Below, piece by piece: positions 7,389 through 15,193 of a stretch of 57,213 nt of DNA. Positions within the stretch are counted from its first letter, which is position 1; the number at the start of each line of letters is the position of its first letter. The DNA lies in IMG/VR virus record IMGVR_UViG_3300036828_000780, positions 1-57,213 of that record. One strand, 5' to 3'. Source of the stretch: a virus. A program made the position numbers and the translations under genes. The notes under the pieces were generated by a model. That model did no database searches, was not told the DNA's origin, and was given only the letters and a program-made list of their open reading frames with translations.

Positions 7389-7864
7389 TAATCCGGCCAC
7401 TTTACGACAGCGTGATTGGCGCGCTGCCAGCGCTCGGCCGCGGCCAGCAGCGCGTTGACTTCATCCTGCTTGGCGTAGGGCAGGCCGTGCAGCAATGCGA
7501 TTTCCAGCCAGACCCGCACGATCGCCGGCATGCTCCGATCCTGGGCGCGCAGCACGAAGATCGGCTCGTCATCGGAGCACCGACCGAGGCAGCTCGACCG
7601 ATCGTCGAGGCTGGCGAGCTCTTGTGCTTTGGTTGCCATGCAGGCCTCCGTTGTCATTGGGGTTGGTGGATGGTACGGCAGAAACTCGCACGCCTGGGGT
7701 GGGTCGGGGACCGGGTCGGGCGGCCCTGCTTCCGGCGCTTGCCGGCCGGGCGGGTCCGGCGCGCAGCGCGGCGCCGCCGGCAGGAATTCCAGCTCGTCGA
7801 GCCGGCGCTCGAGGAACAGGACCCGGCGCTCGAGGCGCTGCAGCCGGCTGTTGGCGTCGCTCAT
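7388..7864 (-). CDS. Coiled-coil leader plus conserved prophage domain, two possible starts
   Basis: From 7864 (GGGAGG box) the protein has 158 residues: an N-terminal coiled coil (NSRLQRLERRVLFLERRL), a Pro-rich linker, then a compact domain (PIFVLRAQDRSMPAIVRVW). That domain resembles small prophage proteins that occur alone in other genomes. A second ATG at 7639 has its own strong GGAGG box and would give the 83-residue domain alone. Both products may be made. It is the first gene of the leftward operon, directly behind the operators at 7877-7913. Confidence 0.6.
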   Translation of the reverse strand: MSDANSRLQRLERRVLFLERRLDELEFLPAAPRCAPDPPGRQAPEAGPPDPVPDPPQACEFLPYHPPTPMTTEACMATKAQELASLDDRSSCLGRCSDDEPIFVLRAQDRSMPAIVRVWLEIALLHGLPYAKQDEVNALLAAAERWQRANHAVVKWPD

Positions 7865-7876
7865 CCGGCGAGCCTC

Positions 7877-7923
7877 CCGAAAGTTTGCGGTTAACGATTC
7901 CGAAAGTTTGCGACGGCTGTCAA
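7877..7923 (-). promoter_or_regulatory. Leftward repressor-controlled promoter (PL-like)
   Basis: Two operators of the type CCGAAAGTTTGCG (7877-7890 and 7900-7913) lie between a minus-strand TTGACA (7923-7918) and the start codon at 7864. One falls in the -35/-10 spacer and one behind it. The same operator occurs beside the repressor gene (8740-8753), so repression by that protein is the likely control. Confidence 0.7.
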
Positions 7924-8221
7924 CCCGGTTTTTGCCGGCCGGACGGCAAGGCATGCCGGAATTGCCGGCTCACCCTTGCCGGTTCACACTTTTTTCACGG
8001 TTTCTTGGCGAATTATTAACTATTGGGGCCCTTGCGGCCCGTGAATTGTTGTGTGAAGGTTTCGTGATTCGCGCCGGACGGCCGCAAAACTAAGAAAACA
8101 GGAAACGCTATCCAAATAACGGGGGAGGTCATCTCGAAATGACCAAGCTTTCGCCGCGGGTGAAACGAGAGATATGCCGATTGCGGCAAGAAGAAACGGC
8201 AGAGCGTGATTGCTGCGGTGT
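7924..8221. other. Intergenic region behind repressor gene
   Basis: About 300 bp with no convincing gene. It holds GCCGG-based hairpins (7933-7975) and AT-rich islands (7985-8035, 8085-8120) that may carry further promoters. A short rightward frame starting at 8139 has a GGGGGAGG box but runs antisense into the repressor gene. Confidence 0.5.
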
Positions 8222-8692
8222 TCAGCCTTTATTATCGGCATCCTCGCCGGCCGCCTCTGGCGGCTCATCCTCGCCCGCCCAAATCTCACCAATTGTGCGG
8301 CGGATCGTCGAGAGGACGTGCTCGTCGATCGGCGTCCCGTCGCTTTGGGCGGCCTGCAGGACGTTATACACCCGCGCTGTTGCTCGAATAACGCGGCGGG
8401 AATTGCCCGGGTCGCCGGGCGGCAAGTGAGCGCGCAGCGCCTCTTGCGCGGTGTTGTGTGCGATTTCGAGGAGGTCGGGCGAGACGCGGCCGAGCGCCGA
8501 GAAGCCCATGAGTTCGGGGAGCGTCCAGCGCAGCGCCAGCGCGATCTTTCGCAACGTGGTGAGGCGTCGGCTGGACGGCCGATCCATTGTGTCGTGCCCC
8601 AGGCCGACCCGGTCCAATAGCTTGCGCAACGGTTCTCCCAGCTCGGCGGCGCGTTGCTGGCACCGCCGCTGGAATTCTTCCTCCGACCACAT
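8222..8692 (-). CDS. XRE-family (CI-like) repressor
   Basis: 156 residues. An N-terminal helix-turn-helix of XRE type spans about residues 14-62 (QQRAAELGEPLRKLLDRVGL, then a recognition segment and LRKIALALRWTLPELMG). The C-terminal half is helical and acidic, without a LexA-type Ser-Lys protease dyad, so induction by self-cleavage is not evident. It is divergent from a Cro-like gene, and operator repeats lie on both sides, the layout of a lysogeny switch. It ends in a charged tail (EDEPPEAAGEDADNKG). Confidence 0.8.
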   Translation of the reverse strand: MWSEEEFQRRCQQRAAELGEPLRKLLDRVGLGHDTMDRPSSRRLTTLRKIALALRWTLPELMGFSALGRVSPDLLEIAHNTAQEALRAHLPPGDPGNSRRVIRATARVYNVLQAAQSDGTPIDEHVLSTIRRTIGEIWAGEDEPPEAAGEDADNKG

Positions 8693-8714
8693 CCCCCGGC
8701 CTTCCTTGTTTCTC

Positions 8715-8863
8715 TAGCCTCTTAGGCTAACACGTTTTTCCGAAAGTTTGCGATCACCAATCGGCTGATTTTCCTAAAATTTGCCGCAACGGCCGCCGGT
8801 TCGCGGGGCGCCTCTCGCCGGCAATCCGGCAATTTAACGATTGACGCCGCCGAAATCTTGCGA
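8715..8863. promoter_or_regulatory. Divergent repressor/Cro control region
   Basis: Operator-like sequences are CCGAAAGTTTGCGA (8740-8753), CCTAAAATTTGCCG (8773-8786) and CCGAAATCTTGCGA (8850-8863), plus a palindrome TAGCCT-CTT-AGGCTA (8715-8729). A rightward TTGACGCC at 8841 places the third operator in the promoter spacer, as at the leftward promoter. The start codon at 8877 follows so closely that the rightward message may be leaderless. Confidence 0.65.
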
Positions 8864-8876
8864 CCAGATTGCCGGC

Positions 8877-9152
8877 ATGTACTCGACCGCAGAGCTGGTG
8901 GTGTTGGCGCAGGCCTATATCGCCTGGGCCGATATCTCAATCTCCCGGATGGGCGAGCTTGCCGCGAACAACGATAAATTGTTCCACCGGCTGTTCGCTG
9001 GGCTCGATTGCTACGCCAGTAGCGCCGAGCGCGCGTCGCGGTGGTTTCACGAAAATTGGCCGGACCAACTGCCTTGGCCGCCGGGAATCCGGTCGAGGGC
9101 GTGCCGGCGGCGGGTGAGTAAGGCGGCGGCGGGGCGTGCCGTAAACGCCTAA
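8877..9152 (+). CDS. Cro-like small regulator
   Basis: 91 residues from the ATG at 8877. The sequence (AELVVLAQAYIAWADISISR, then KLFHRLFAGLD, ERASRWFHENWPDQLPWPPGI) matches a small alphaproteobacterial prophage family with a Cro/XRE-like helical core and the WF-x-x-NWP ending. Divergent orientation from the repressor and operators just upstream support a Cro role. DNA binding is inferred from the helical pattern. Confidence 0.65.
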   Translation: MYSTAELVVLAQAYIAWADISISRMGELAANNDKLFHRLFAGLDCYASSAERASRWFHENWPDQLPWPPGIRSRACRRRVSKAAAGRAVNA

Positions 9153-9180
9153 ACCCTTGGATTTGGGGAGCGGAGGTGCC

Positions 9181-9355
9181 GATGCTCCACCAGCCGACCA
9201 TTCGCGGCCTCGCCCGCGGCTTTTCGAGCCAGCCGCCGCGACCGGGGTTCTACGACAGCCGGCTGGCCTACTGCCGGGCCTTTGCTTTGGCGCTCGCCCT
9301 CTCGCTCGGCGCATGGGCGGTGATTGGGCTGATTGTCTGGCGGGCGCTGTCGTGA
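9181..9355 (+). CDS. Small single-span membrane protein
   Basis: 57 residues with a GGAGG box six bases before the ATG. The N-terminus is basic (MLHQPTIRGLARGF) and one transmembrane helix follows (ALALALSLGAWAVIGLIVW), consistent with a cytoplasmic N-terminus. The stop overlaps a GTG of the next frame (GTGA at 9352). No family is recognised. Confidence 0.6.
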
Positions 9356-9423
9356 GTGATGCTCGGCGGCGCTGGTCGGCGCTGGCTGACTGGATCGAAG
9401 AGCGGATCGAGGAGCCCTCGGCA

Positions 9424-9795
9424 ATGTCTGATGACGCCCCGCTTGGTATGCACCCGGGTCCCGGCGTCCGCGTGCGGCCGCTGAACCGGCGGGCCACGAT
9501 CACCGAGCTCGTCGAGGACGCGGCGACCGGCTGGTGGAACCTCTCGGCCAGCTTTGATGACGCCAGCGGTCAGTGTCAGGAGATCTTTCTGTCGACCGCG
9601 CACCGCGCCGGCTCCGAATTCGATGCGCTGGTGCACGACGGCTGCATCCTCATCAGCCGCGATTGTCTGCAGCGCGGGCTGTCGGCGGCCGATCTGGTGC
9701 GCGGTCTGTCGGATCGGCCGCCCTCGCTCTACGCCAAGGCGCTGGGGATTTGCGCCGCCGAAGAGGATCGATTGCGATTGGAGCTGACCCCGTGA
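9424..9795 (+). CDS. TSCPD-domain protein (RNR C-terminal-like)
   Basis: 123 residues from the ATG at 9424 (GAGGAG box). A GTG at 9352 coupled to the previous stop would add 24 residues. The core (ITELVEDAATGWWNLSASFD, EIFLSTAHRAGSEFDALVHD, CLQRGLSAADLVRGLSDRPP) is the stand-alone TSCPD fold related to the tail of vitamin B12-dependent ribonucleotide reductases, common in rhizobial prophages. There are no reductase active-site residues, so it is probably a structural or regulatory partner. The early position suggests nucleotide or replication support. Confidence 0.7.
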   Translation: MSDDAPLGMHPGPGVRVRPLNRRATITELVEDAATGWWNLSASFDDASGQCQEIFLSTAHRAGSEFDALVHDGCILISRDCLQRGLSAADLVRGLSDRPPSLYAKALGICAAEEDRLRLELTP

Positions 9796-10106
9796 AACGC
9801 AGCACCAGAGGCGGCGGCCGCCCGCAATTCCGTCGGCCGAGTTTGGGGCAGCTCGAGGCGGGGCTCGCCGTCGGGCACCCGCGGCCGTCGGGCCCATCGT
9901 CGGCGCCGGGGGTTGTCGAGAGCCTCGATTTGCGCCGGCTGGTCGCTGCCGCGGTCGAGGGGCAGCTCGGCCTTCTGCCGTCGGAGCTGACGATCGACCA
10001 GCTCGATTTCGCGGCGCTCGCCGGCCGCATCGGCGGTGAGGTCGTGCGGCAGCTCGCGCGCCGCGGCCTGGTCGCCGATATCCGGCCGGGCACTGACTTC
10101 GCATGA
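9792..10106 (+). CDS. Hypothetical protein with basic N-terminus
   Basis: 104 residues from a GTG overlapping the previous stop (GTGA). An Arg/Gly/Pro-rich, disordered, DNA-binding-like N-terminus (KRSTRGGGRPQFRRPS) is followed by a helical C-terminus (LDLRRLVAAAVEGQLG, IGGEVVRQLARRG). No family is recognised. It is tightly coupled to the genes on both sides. Confidence 0.55.
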   Translation: MKRSTRGGGRPQFRRPSLGQLEAGLAVGHPRPSGPSSAPGVVESLDLRRLVAAAVEGQLGLLPSELTIDQLDFAALAGRIGGEVVRQLARRGLVADIRPGTDFA

Positions 10107-10561
10107 AAACCTTATGGCTCGGCGCCGACGAGCGGTGCGCCATTGCCCGGTTGCGCGCCAAGGCCGAGGCCGCGCCGCTGGCGCCCGACGCGGTCGCCGT
10201 CGCCGCCGCCCGCCGGCGCCGCGGCCAGACCCCGCCCTTGCCGATCCCGTTTACCCTCGTTCTGCCCGACGGGTTTCGCGTCGCTTTTACGATCGAGCGG
10301 CACCCGTCGGGGCCCGAGCGGCACCTGGTCATTTGCGGCGCCGGGCATCCCGCCCAGGTCGCGATGCTGCTCGCCGAATTCGGCTTTCTCGGCGGCTGGC
10401 GCGAGTTGCCGGTGTGGATCGAGGCCTCCGGCGGCGGCCGCGGCCGCGCCGTCAATATCGCTGAGCCGCTGCCGCTGCCGGTGGAGCTCGAAATGCTGGT
10501 CGCGCCGCCCGAGGACGGCGAGGAGGTCGAGGACCTCGAGGTCGACGAGGAGGCCGCGTGA
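10103..10561 (+). CDS. Hypothetical early protein
   Basis: 152 residues, coupled by ATGA to the previous gene. It has a basic N-terminal third, a central beta-rich section (PFTLVLPDGFRVAFTIERHP, HLVICGAGHPAQVAML) and a strongly acidic tail (EDGEEVEDLEVDEEAA). No known family. The acidic tail is reminiscent of single-stranded-DNA-binding proteins, but no OB-fold can be shown here. Confidence 0.5.
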   Translation: MKTLWLGADERCAIARLRAKAEAAPLAPDAVAVAAARRRRGQTPPLPIPFTLVLPDGFRVAFTIERHPSGPERHLVICGAGHPAQVAMLLAEFGFLGGWRELPVWIEASGGGRGRAVNIAEPLPLPVELEMLVAPPEDGEEVEDLEVDEEAA

Positions 10562-10989
10562 AGCCGCTACCACCGCTCTGTTCCTTTCCGCCATGGACCA
10601 AGCCCATGACCGACATCCCACCGGCGCCGCTCGACAAGCCGATCCTGCTCAATGCGACGCAGGCGGTCTGTGATGTCGTGCGCGAGCTCGGCCGCCAGCA
10701 TGGCCGCCCGCTGGCGGCGGCCAAGGCGGGCCAGCTGTTGCAGGCGATGGTCTCGCGCCACGCGCGCGGCGGTCTCGCCTGGTCGCGCGACGATCTGGTG
10801 CAGGCGGCCGCCTTTCTGTTGGCCGCGGTCGAACTGCTCGACGAGGGCGGCAATCCCGATGCGGGCGCCGATCCGCACGATCCGTATCGCAACGACCGTT
10901 TCCCGGAGCGCGCCTGCGATTATTGCGGCAAGCCGTATCGCGGCCCGGCGGTCTATTGCTCGCACGATTGTGCGACGGCCGATGCCTGA
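10558..10989 (+). CDS. Hypothetical protein with C-terminal zinc knuckle
   Basis: 143 residues from a GTG with GAGGAGG upstream. An ATG at 10606 is the alternative. A helical core (ATQAVCDVVRELGRQHGRP to LLAAVELLDEG) precedes a Cys cluster CDYCGKPYRGPAVYCSHDC, a likely zinc ribbon. Nucleic-acid binding is a reasonable inference. It belongs to a run of overlapping genes leading to the primase. Confidence 0.55.
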   Translation: MKPLPPLCSFPPWTKPMTDIPPAPLDKPILLNATQAVCDVVRELGRQHGRPLAAAKAGQLLQAMVSRHARGGLAWSRDDLVQAAAFLLAAVELLDEGGNPDAGADPHDPYRNDRFPERACDYCGKPYRGPAVYCSHDCATADA

Positions 10990-11440
10990 GCGCGACCAGG
11001 TCCTGACGGTGCTCTGGCGCCGCTTGTCGGTTGCCAGCAAAACCACCGGCATTCCGCGCGGCGCTCTGCTGACCGGGCTGTTGGCCCGGCTGTTCGAGGG
11101 CGCGACCGAGATCGAGCGGGCGGAATTTATCGGGCTGTTGGCTGATCTGTTTGAGCCGCAGCCGGTGTCGGCGCCGGTGACGCTCGGCGACCAGCCGATC
11201 GAGGCGCGTTATATCGGCCGCATGCAGTGGATCGGCCGCATCCTCGACCAGCTGTTCAATGGCCAGATCGGCGGCCGCGAGCGGATGATCGGCTTCATTC
11301 TGCTGGTGTTCCCGTTTGGCGACCACGAGGGCCGCTGCAACTATCTGTCAAACGGCGCCGATCGGCGCGACGTCGTCGTGCTGCTTAAAGAACAGCTCGC
11401 GCGCTTTGAGGGCATGCCCGAGCTGCAGGGGCGCGCATGA
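10982..11440 (+). CDS. Conserved prophage early protein
   Basis: 152 residues, overlapping the previous stop by eight bases. The central region is helical, and the C-terminus reads GRCNYLSNGADRRDVVVLLKEQLARFEG, a pattern seen in small proteins encoded beside primase and helicase genes of alphaproteobacterial prophages. The function is unknown. Confidence 0.6.
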   Translation: MPERDQVLTVLWRRLSVASKTTGIPRGALLTGLLARLFEGATEIERAEFIGLLADLFEPQPVSAPVTLGDQPIEARYIGRMQWIGRILDQLFNGQIGGRERMIGFILLVFPFGDHEGRCNYLSNGADRRDVVVLLKEQLARFEGMPELQGRA

Positions 11441-12042
11441 GCGGCGAGCTCGCGACTGCGGCGAAGCGACCACGGGGTCGGCCTCGGCTCGACGGGCCGC
11501 CCAAGCCCGCCAAGCGACCACGGGGTCGGCCTCGGCTCGATGGGCCGCCCAGGTCCCTGATCACCGCCAGACTACCGGCGGCCCTTAAAGCGCAAATCGA
11601 GCGCGATGCGCGGCGCGCGCATCGATCTGTCACAAAAGAATTCGAGCGTCGCCTCAGTGAAAGCTACGCTTCCGAAGAAAATTACGGTGGCCCACAAATG
11701 GCCGCGCTCTTTCGTGAATTGGGCGCGGCGGCATGGGCAATCGAAACGCGGAAAAATCGCGGCCCATGTTTCGAAGACTTCAAAACTTTTCATTTGGTCA
11801 TGTATAGGTGGCAGGAAATTATGCGGAGCCGGACGCCGCAGCCCACATGGGCCGAATTCGACTGCGCCAATTGCGGCATGCACATTGTCAGTCTCGGCCT
11901 GGTGGAGCCGCCGGCGCATCGGCAGTGCGCGCATTGCCAGTGGTTCGCGGGCTGGATCGACGATCCGCAATTGTGCCGCATCCTCGATCCCGACAATCGA
12001 CGCAGGCCTCCGCGCAAGGGGGGCGATGGCAGCGCGTCGTGA
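11437..12042 (+). CDS. AT-hook / ribbon-helix-helix / zinc-ribbon DNA-binding protein
   Basis: 201 residues with three recognisable parts. First, two tandem AT-hook-like blocks (KRPRGRPRLDGPP, residues about 10-38) are encoded by a 48-bp direct repeat. Then comes an Arc-like ribbon-helix-helix (SLITARLPAALKAQIERDAR, followed by SVTKEFERRL). The C-terminal zinc ribbon has the CANCGMH and CAHCQW pairs. It probably binds DNA as a dimer and may regulate early genes or assist replication. The start overlaps the previous stop (ATGA). The stop lies 17 bases inside the primase gene. Confidence 0.6.
   Translation: MSGELATAAKRPRGRPRLDGPPKPAKRPRGRPRLDGPPRSLITARLPAALKAQIERDARRAHRSVTKEFERRLSESYASEENYGGPQMAALFRELGAAAWAIETRKNRGPCFEDFKTFHLVMYRWQEIMRSRTPQPTWAEFDCANCGMHIVSLGLVEPPAHRQCAHCQWFAGWIDDPQLCRILDPDNRRRPPRKGGDGSAS
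11464..11551. repeat. 48-bp tandem duplication encoding AT-hooks
   Basis: A 40-base block starting AAGCGACCACGGGGTCGG is repeated after 48 bases (11464 and 11512) with one substitution. The duplication doubled the AT-hook in the protein and looks recent. Confidence 0.85.
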
Positions 12043-13105
12043 GGCGGCCGAGCTCGGCTGGCGCCTCGGCGAGCGCATGCAGAGCCTCGCCGAGGAAATA
12101 CTGCCACGCGGCCGCCGCGAGGCGCGCTGGTGGCGGGTCGGCTCGTTGGCCGGGGAAGAGGGCCAGTCCTTGGCGATCGTGCTATGGGGCGCCCGGCAGG
12201 GGCATTGGCGCGATTACGCATCGGGCGATCGCGGCGACGCGCTCGACCTGGTCGCCGGCGTCGTGTGCGACGGTAATCTATTGCGGGCAATGGACTGGGC
12301 GCGCCAATGGCTGCGCCTGCCCGAGCAACAGCGGCCATTGCCCGAGCGGCGCGGCCCGCGGCGCACTGACGACGACGAATTCGCCGCCAAGCGCCGCACT
12401 GCGCTAAAAATCTGGCTCGCCGGCATGCCGCTGCAGCGCGGCGATGTGGTCTGGCGGTACCTGGAGGGGCGCGGCATCGATCTGGCGCGGTTGCCGCGCT
12501 TGCCCGGCGCGTTGCGTTGTCACCCCGGCCTGTGGCACTGGGAGCACAAATGCTACTGGCCGGCGATGGTCGCGGCGATCGCCGGCGCCGATGGCAAGCA
12601 TTGCGCCACGCACTGCACCTGGCTCGCCGAGCGCAACCTCGCTTGCGAGGACCGCCCGATGGTCGGCAAGGCGCCGATCGGCCAGGCCGCCAAGCGCACC
12701 CTGGGCGGTTATAGCGGCGGCTGCATTCGGTTGTGGCGCGGCGCTGGGCCGCGATCTTGGGACGAGCTCGACGGCGGCCAGACCCTAGTCATCAGCGAGG
12801 GCATTGAGGACGGGCTGTCCTATGTGACGCGGTTTGACCCGCGTTGCCGCCTCGCCGTCGCGGTGTCGCTGTCGGCGATGCTGGCGCTGGAATTGCCGCC
12901 GCAATTCGAGCGTGTGTGCATTCTCGCGCAATCCGATGCGCCGGGCTCCGCGGCGGCGCGCACGCTCGACCGCGTCATCGAGCGCTGGGAAGATCAGGGG
13001 CGGCGCGTCTTTACTGCAGCGCGCCACGCGATCGTCAAGGATCTCAATGAACTGATCACGCACCCGCTAATAAACACCGGGGGATTCGCAGGTGGCGGAA
13101 GATGA
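12026..13105 (+). CDS. Toprim-domain primase
   Basis: 359 residues from the ATG at 12026 (GGGGGG just upstream). The N-terminal part (WWRVGSLAGEEGQSLAIVLW, GHWRDYASGDRGDALDLVA) is the zinc-poor DUF7146/CHC2-like region of phage primases. The C-terminal Toprim part shows the Glu motif (TLVISEGIEDGLS, about residues 255-267) and the metal motif region (CILAQSDAPGSAAA). It would make primers for replication together with the helicase whose gene starts inside its last codons. Confidence 0.8.
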   Translation: MAARREAAELGWRLGERMQSLAEEILPRGRREARWWRVGSLAGEEGQSLAIVLWGARQGHWRDYASGDRGDALDLVAGVVCDGNLLRAMDWARQWLRLPEQQRPLPERRGPRRTDDDEFAAKRRTALKIWLAGMPLQRGDVVWRYLEGRGIDLARLPRLPGALRCHPGLWHWEHKCYWPAMVAAIAGADGKHCATHCTWLAERNLACEDRPMVGKAPIGQAAKRTLGGYSGGCIRLWRGAGPRSWDELDGGQTLVISEGIEDGLSYVTRFDPRCRLAVAVSLSAMLALELPPQFERVCILAQSDAPGSAAARTLDRVIERWEDQGRRVFTAARHAIVKDLNELITHPLINTGGFAGGGR

Positions 13106-14585
13106 CAAGAAGGTTGTTAACTTCGACTTCTTTCAAGAGCGCAAAGCTACTCGCGACCGCGACCGCTACGAGGACGACGATGGCGGTGGCGGCGGCCCGC
13201 CGATCGGGCCGCCCGGTGGTGATGGCGCGACGCCGCGCGCGCCGTTCGGCACCGAGCTCATGCTCTCTCACGAGCTCAGTAAGGAGCTCGGCGACGATTG
13301 GATATGCGCTTGGCCGTCGAAAACCTGGTACCGCTGGGATGGCCGGCGCTGGGATGGCGCCCGCGGTGATTACCTGATCCAACAGATCGCGCAGCAGGTC
13401 GCGCTGCGCCTTGCGGTGTGGATTGAGGAAAAGGATAAGCGCACGGCGCGGTCGCTCTGTCGCTCGGCGACGATCAGTGGCGCGATCACGTTGATTTCGT
13501 CGCAGCAGCGCCACGCGGTATATGATGGCGAGCTCGACCAGGAGGACGACTGGGAAATCAACACGCCCGACGGGCTGTTGTATCTCAAAACCGGGTTTCT
13601 GGCGCCGCATGTGCGCAGCCGCATGCTGACCCGGCTCACTGGCGCCTCGCCGCGCCCCGACGCCGAATGTCCGCGCTGGATGCAGTTTCTCGACGAGGTC
13701 ACCGGCGGCAATCGGGGCCTGCAGGAATATTTGCGGCGCATGGCTGGTTACTTTCTCACCGGGTCGATTACCGAGCATAAAATCTTTTTTCTCTACGGCA
13801 AATCGCGCACCGGCAAGACGGTGTTTCAAAACATCTTGGTCGAATTGTTGGGCGACTACGCCATTGCCGCGGCGATGGATATGTTCATCGTTGCCGAGGG
13901 CCAGCGGCACCTGACCGAGCAGATGGATTTATGCGGGCCGCGCCTGGTCATTGCCAGTGAGACGCAAGAGGGCAAACGCTGGAATGACGCACTGCTGAAA
14001 CAGATCGCCGGCGGCGATCCGATGCGGGCGCGCAAAATGCGCGAGAACACGGTGCAGTTCCGGACGCACTGTAAATTGCTATTGGGCGGCAATCACCGGC
14101 CGCGCATGCGCCCGGGCGACGACGCAATGCGGGCGCGGTTTATCGTGCCGCCGTTCGGCTTTCGCCAGCCGGTGCTCGACAAGGATCTCACCGACAAGCT
14201 CCGCGGCGAGCTGCCCGGGATTTTCAAATGGGCGATGACCGGCGCCCTCGAATTGCACAACGGGGCCAGTCTCGACCTGTCGGCCGCGCCGCTGGTGATC
14301 CGTGAGGCGACCGACGAATATTTCGAGTCGCAGGACACGATAAACCACTGGATCGACGCGTGTTGTGAAAGAGGCGGCCGCGAGTTTTTCGCGACGACCG
14401 AGGAGCTCTATAAAAGTTTCAAGGGCTGGTGCGAGCGCGCCGGTGATCGCTGGCCGCTGCCGATGTTCATCTTCGCGTCGCGGCTCGCCGATGTCGACGG
14501 CGTCGAGCATCATCGGCCGAGCGGTCGCAAGGCGCGCGGGTTTGTCGGGCTGCGGCTCAATGATCGGCAGGACGACTTTATGTGA
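13092..14585 (+). CDS. D5/P4-type superfamily 3 replicative helicase
   Basis: 497 residues from a GTG overlapping the primase end. A Gly/Asp-rich linker is followed by a D5_N-like domain (about 50-225), then the SF3 ATPase: Walker A LYGKSRTGKT (about 237-246), Walker B-like VIASETQEGKRW, and sensor motif LLLGGNHRPRM. The C-terminal domain (FFATTEELYKSFKGWCERAG) is the DNA-binding winged-helix type of poxvirus D5/P4 alpha proteins. It unwinds the origin. A strong terminator follows 12 bases after the stop. Confidence 0.88.
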   Translation: MAEDDKKVVNFDFFQERKATRDRDRYEDDDGGGGGPPIGPPGGDGATPRAPFGTELMLSHELSKELGDDWICAWPSKTWYRWDGRRWDGARGDYLIQQIAQQVALRLAVWIEEKDKRTARSLCRSATISGAITLISSQQRHAVYDGELDQEDDWEINTPDGLLYLKTGFLAPHVRSRMLTRLTGASPRPDAECPRWMQFLDEVTGGNRGLQEYLRRMAGYFLTGSITEHKIFFLYGKSRTGKTVFQNILVELLGDYAIAAAMDMFIVAEGQRHLTEQMDLCGPRLVIASETQEGKRWNDALLKQIAGGDPMRARKMRENTVQFRTHCKLLLGGNHRPRMRPGDDAMRARFIVPPFGFRQPVLDKDLTDKLRGELPGIFKWAMTGALELHNGASLDLSAAPLVIREATDEYFESQDTINHWIDACCERGGREFFATTEELYKSFKGWCERAGDRWPLPMFIFASRLADVDGVEHHRPSGRKARGFVGLRLNDRQDDFM

Positions 14586-14596
14586 CGGCGACATCG

Positions 14597-14633
14597 AGGG
14601 GTCGGCTCCCGGGCGGGGGCCGGCCCCTTTTTT
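14597..14633 (+). terminator. Rho-independent terminator after helicase
   Basis: GGGGTCGGC pairs with GCCGGCCCC (one G-U) around a GC-rich loop and is followed by TTTTTT. It ends the early replication operon, although a small gene with its own SD starts 16 bases later. Confidence 0.8.
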
Positions 14634-14648
14634 GTTGGAGGAGGGCGG

Positions 14649-14834
14649 ATGATCAGCGAAATACGCGTCGGCGATTACACGCTACGCCGGATCGAGGCGA
14701 GCCTGCAGGGCGGGCCGCCAGGATATCGACCGATCGCTCGCATTCAGATCGTACATAAAGGCGGCTTCGTCGACTATGACGAGGAGGTGGTCGCGGCCGC
14801 GCTGCACTGGCTCTTGCCCGAGCTGCCGATATGA
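14649..14834 (+). CDS. Small hypothetical protein
   Basis: 61 residues with a GGAGGAGGG box before the ATG. It is mostly beta (EIRVGDYTLRRIEA, ARIQIVHKGGFVDYDEEVV). No family is recognised. It is coupled to the next gene by ATGA. Confidence 0.55.
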   Translation: MISEIRVGDYTLRRIEASLQGGPPGYRPIARIQIVHKGGFVDYDEEVVAAALHWLLPELPI

Positions 14835-15193
14835 CCGAGGTCGCTCTATTCGAGGCGACCGATCGCGCGCTGATGAAACTGATCCAGGGGGAACATTTTT
14901 GCGAGATGACGGGCGCGCCGTGCCGTGATCCCGCCGCGTGCCAATGCTTCCGGGAAAAAATAGACCATGTCGCGAACGAGGAGGAGATGAGCGATCGACT
15001 CCCCGGCGGCGGGCAGCTGGTGATAACCGGCGTGCCATCTCTGCAGAGCCTGAGCGCCGGATTGACCCTAGAGGAGTTCCGCAACGCGGTGATTGGCCTG
15101 CTCTGGCAGAGTTTGCATGAGGGTAAGCCGGCGACCCTAGACGAGCTCCGCGACGCGCTGATCGGCCTGCTCCGGCAGGCGATCGATGGCTGA
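14831..15193 (+). CDS. Hypothetical protein with duplicated C-terminal helix
   Basis: 120 residues. A Cys-containing N-terminal half (HFCEMTGAPCRDPAACQCF) could bind metal. The C-terminal part contains two similar helical units (LTLEEFRNAVIGLLWQSL and ATLDELRDALIGLLRQAI), a short internal duplication. No family is recognised. Confidence 0.5.
   Translation: MTEVALFEATDRALMKLIQGEHFCEMTGAPCRDPAACQCFREKIDHVANEEEMSDRLPGGGQLVITGVPSLQSLSAGLTLEEFRNAVIGLLWQSLHEGKPATLDELRDALIGLLRQAIDG

Noticed and set aside
8020-8292. Leftward 90-residue frame behind the repressor
   Set aside because: No ribosome site, overlaps the repressor end in another frame, composition unlike neighbouring genes.
8139-8429. Rightward 96-residue frame antisense to the repressor
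   Set aside because: It has a fair GGGGGAGG box, but over 200 bases run antisense to a clear gene and the product has no recognisable domain after residue 25. Kept only as a note.
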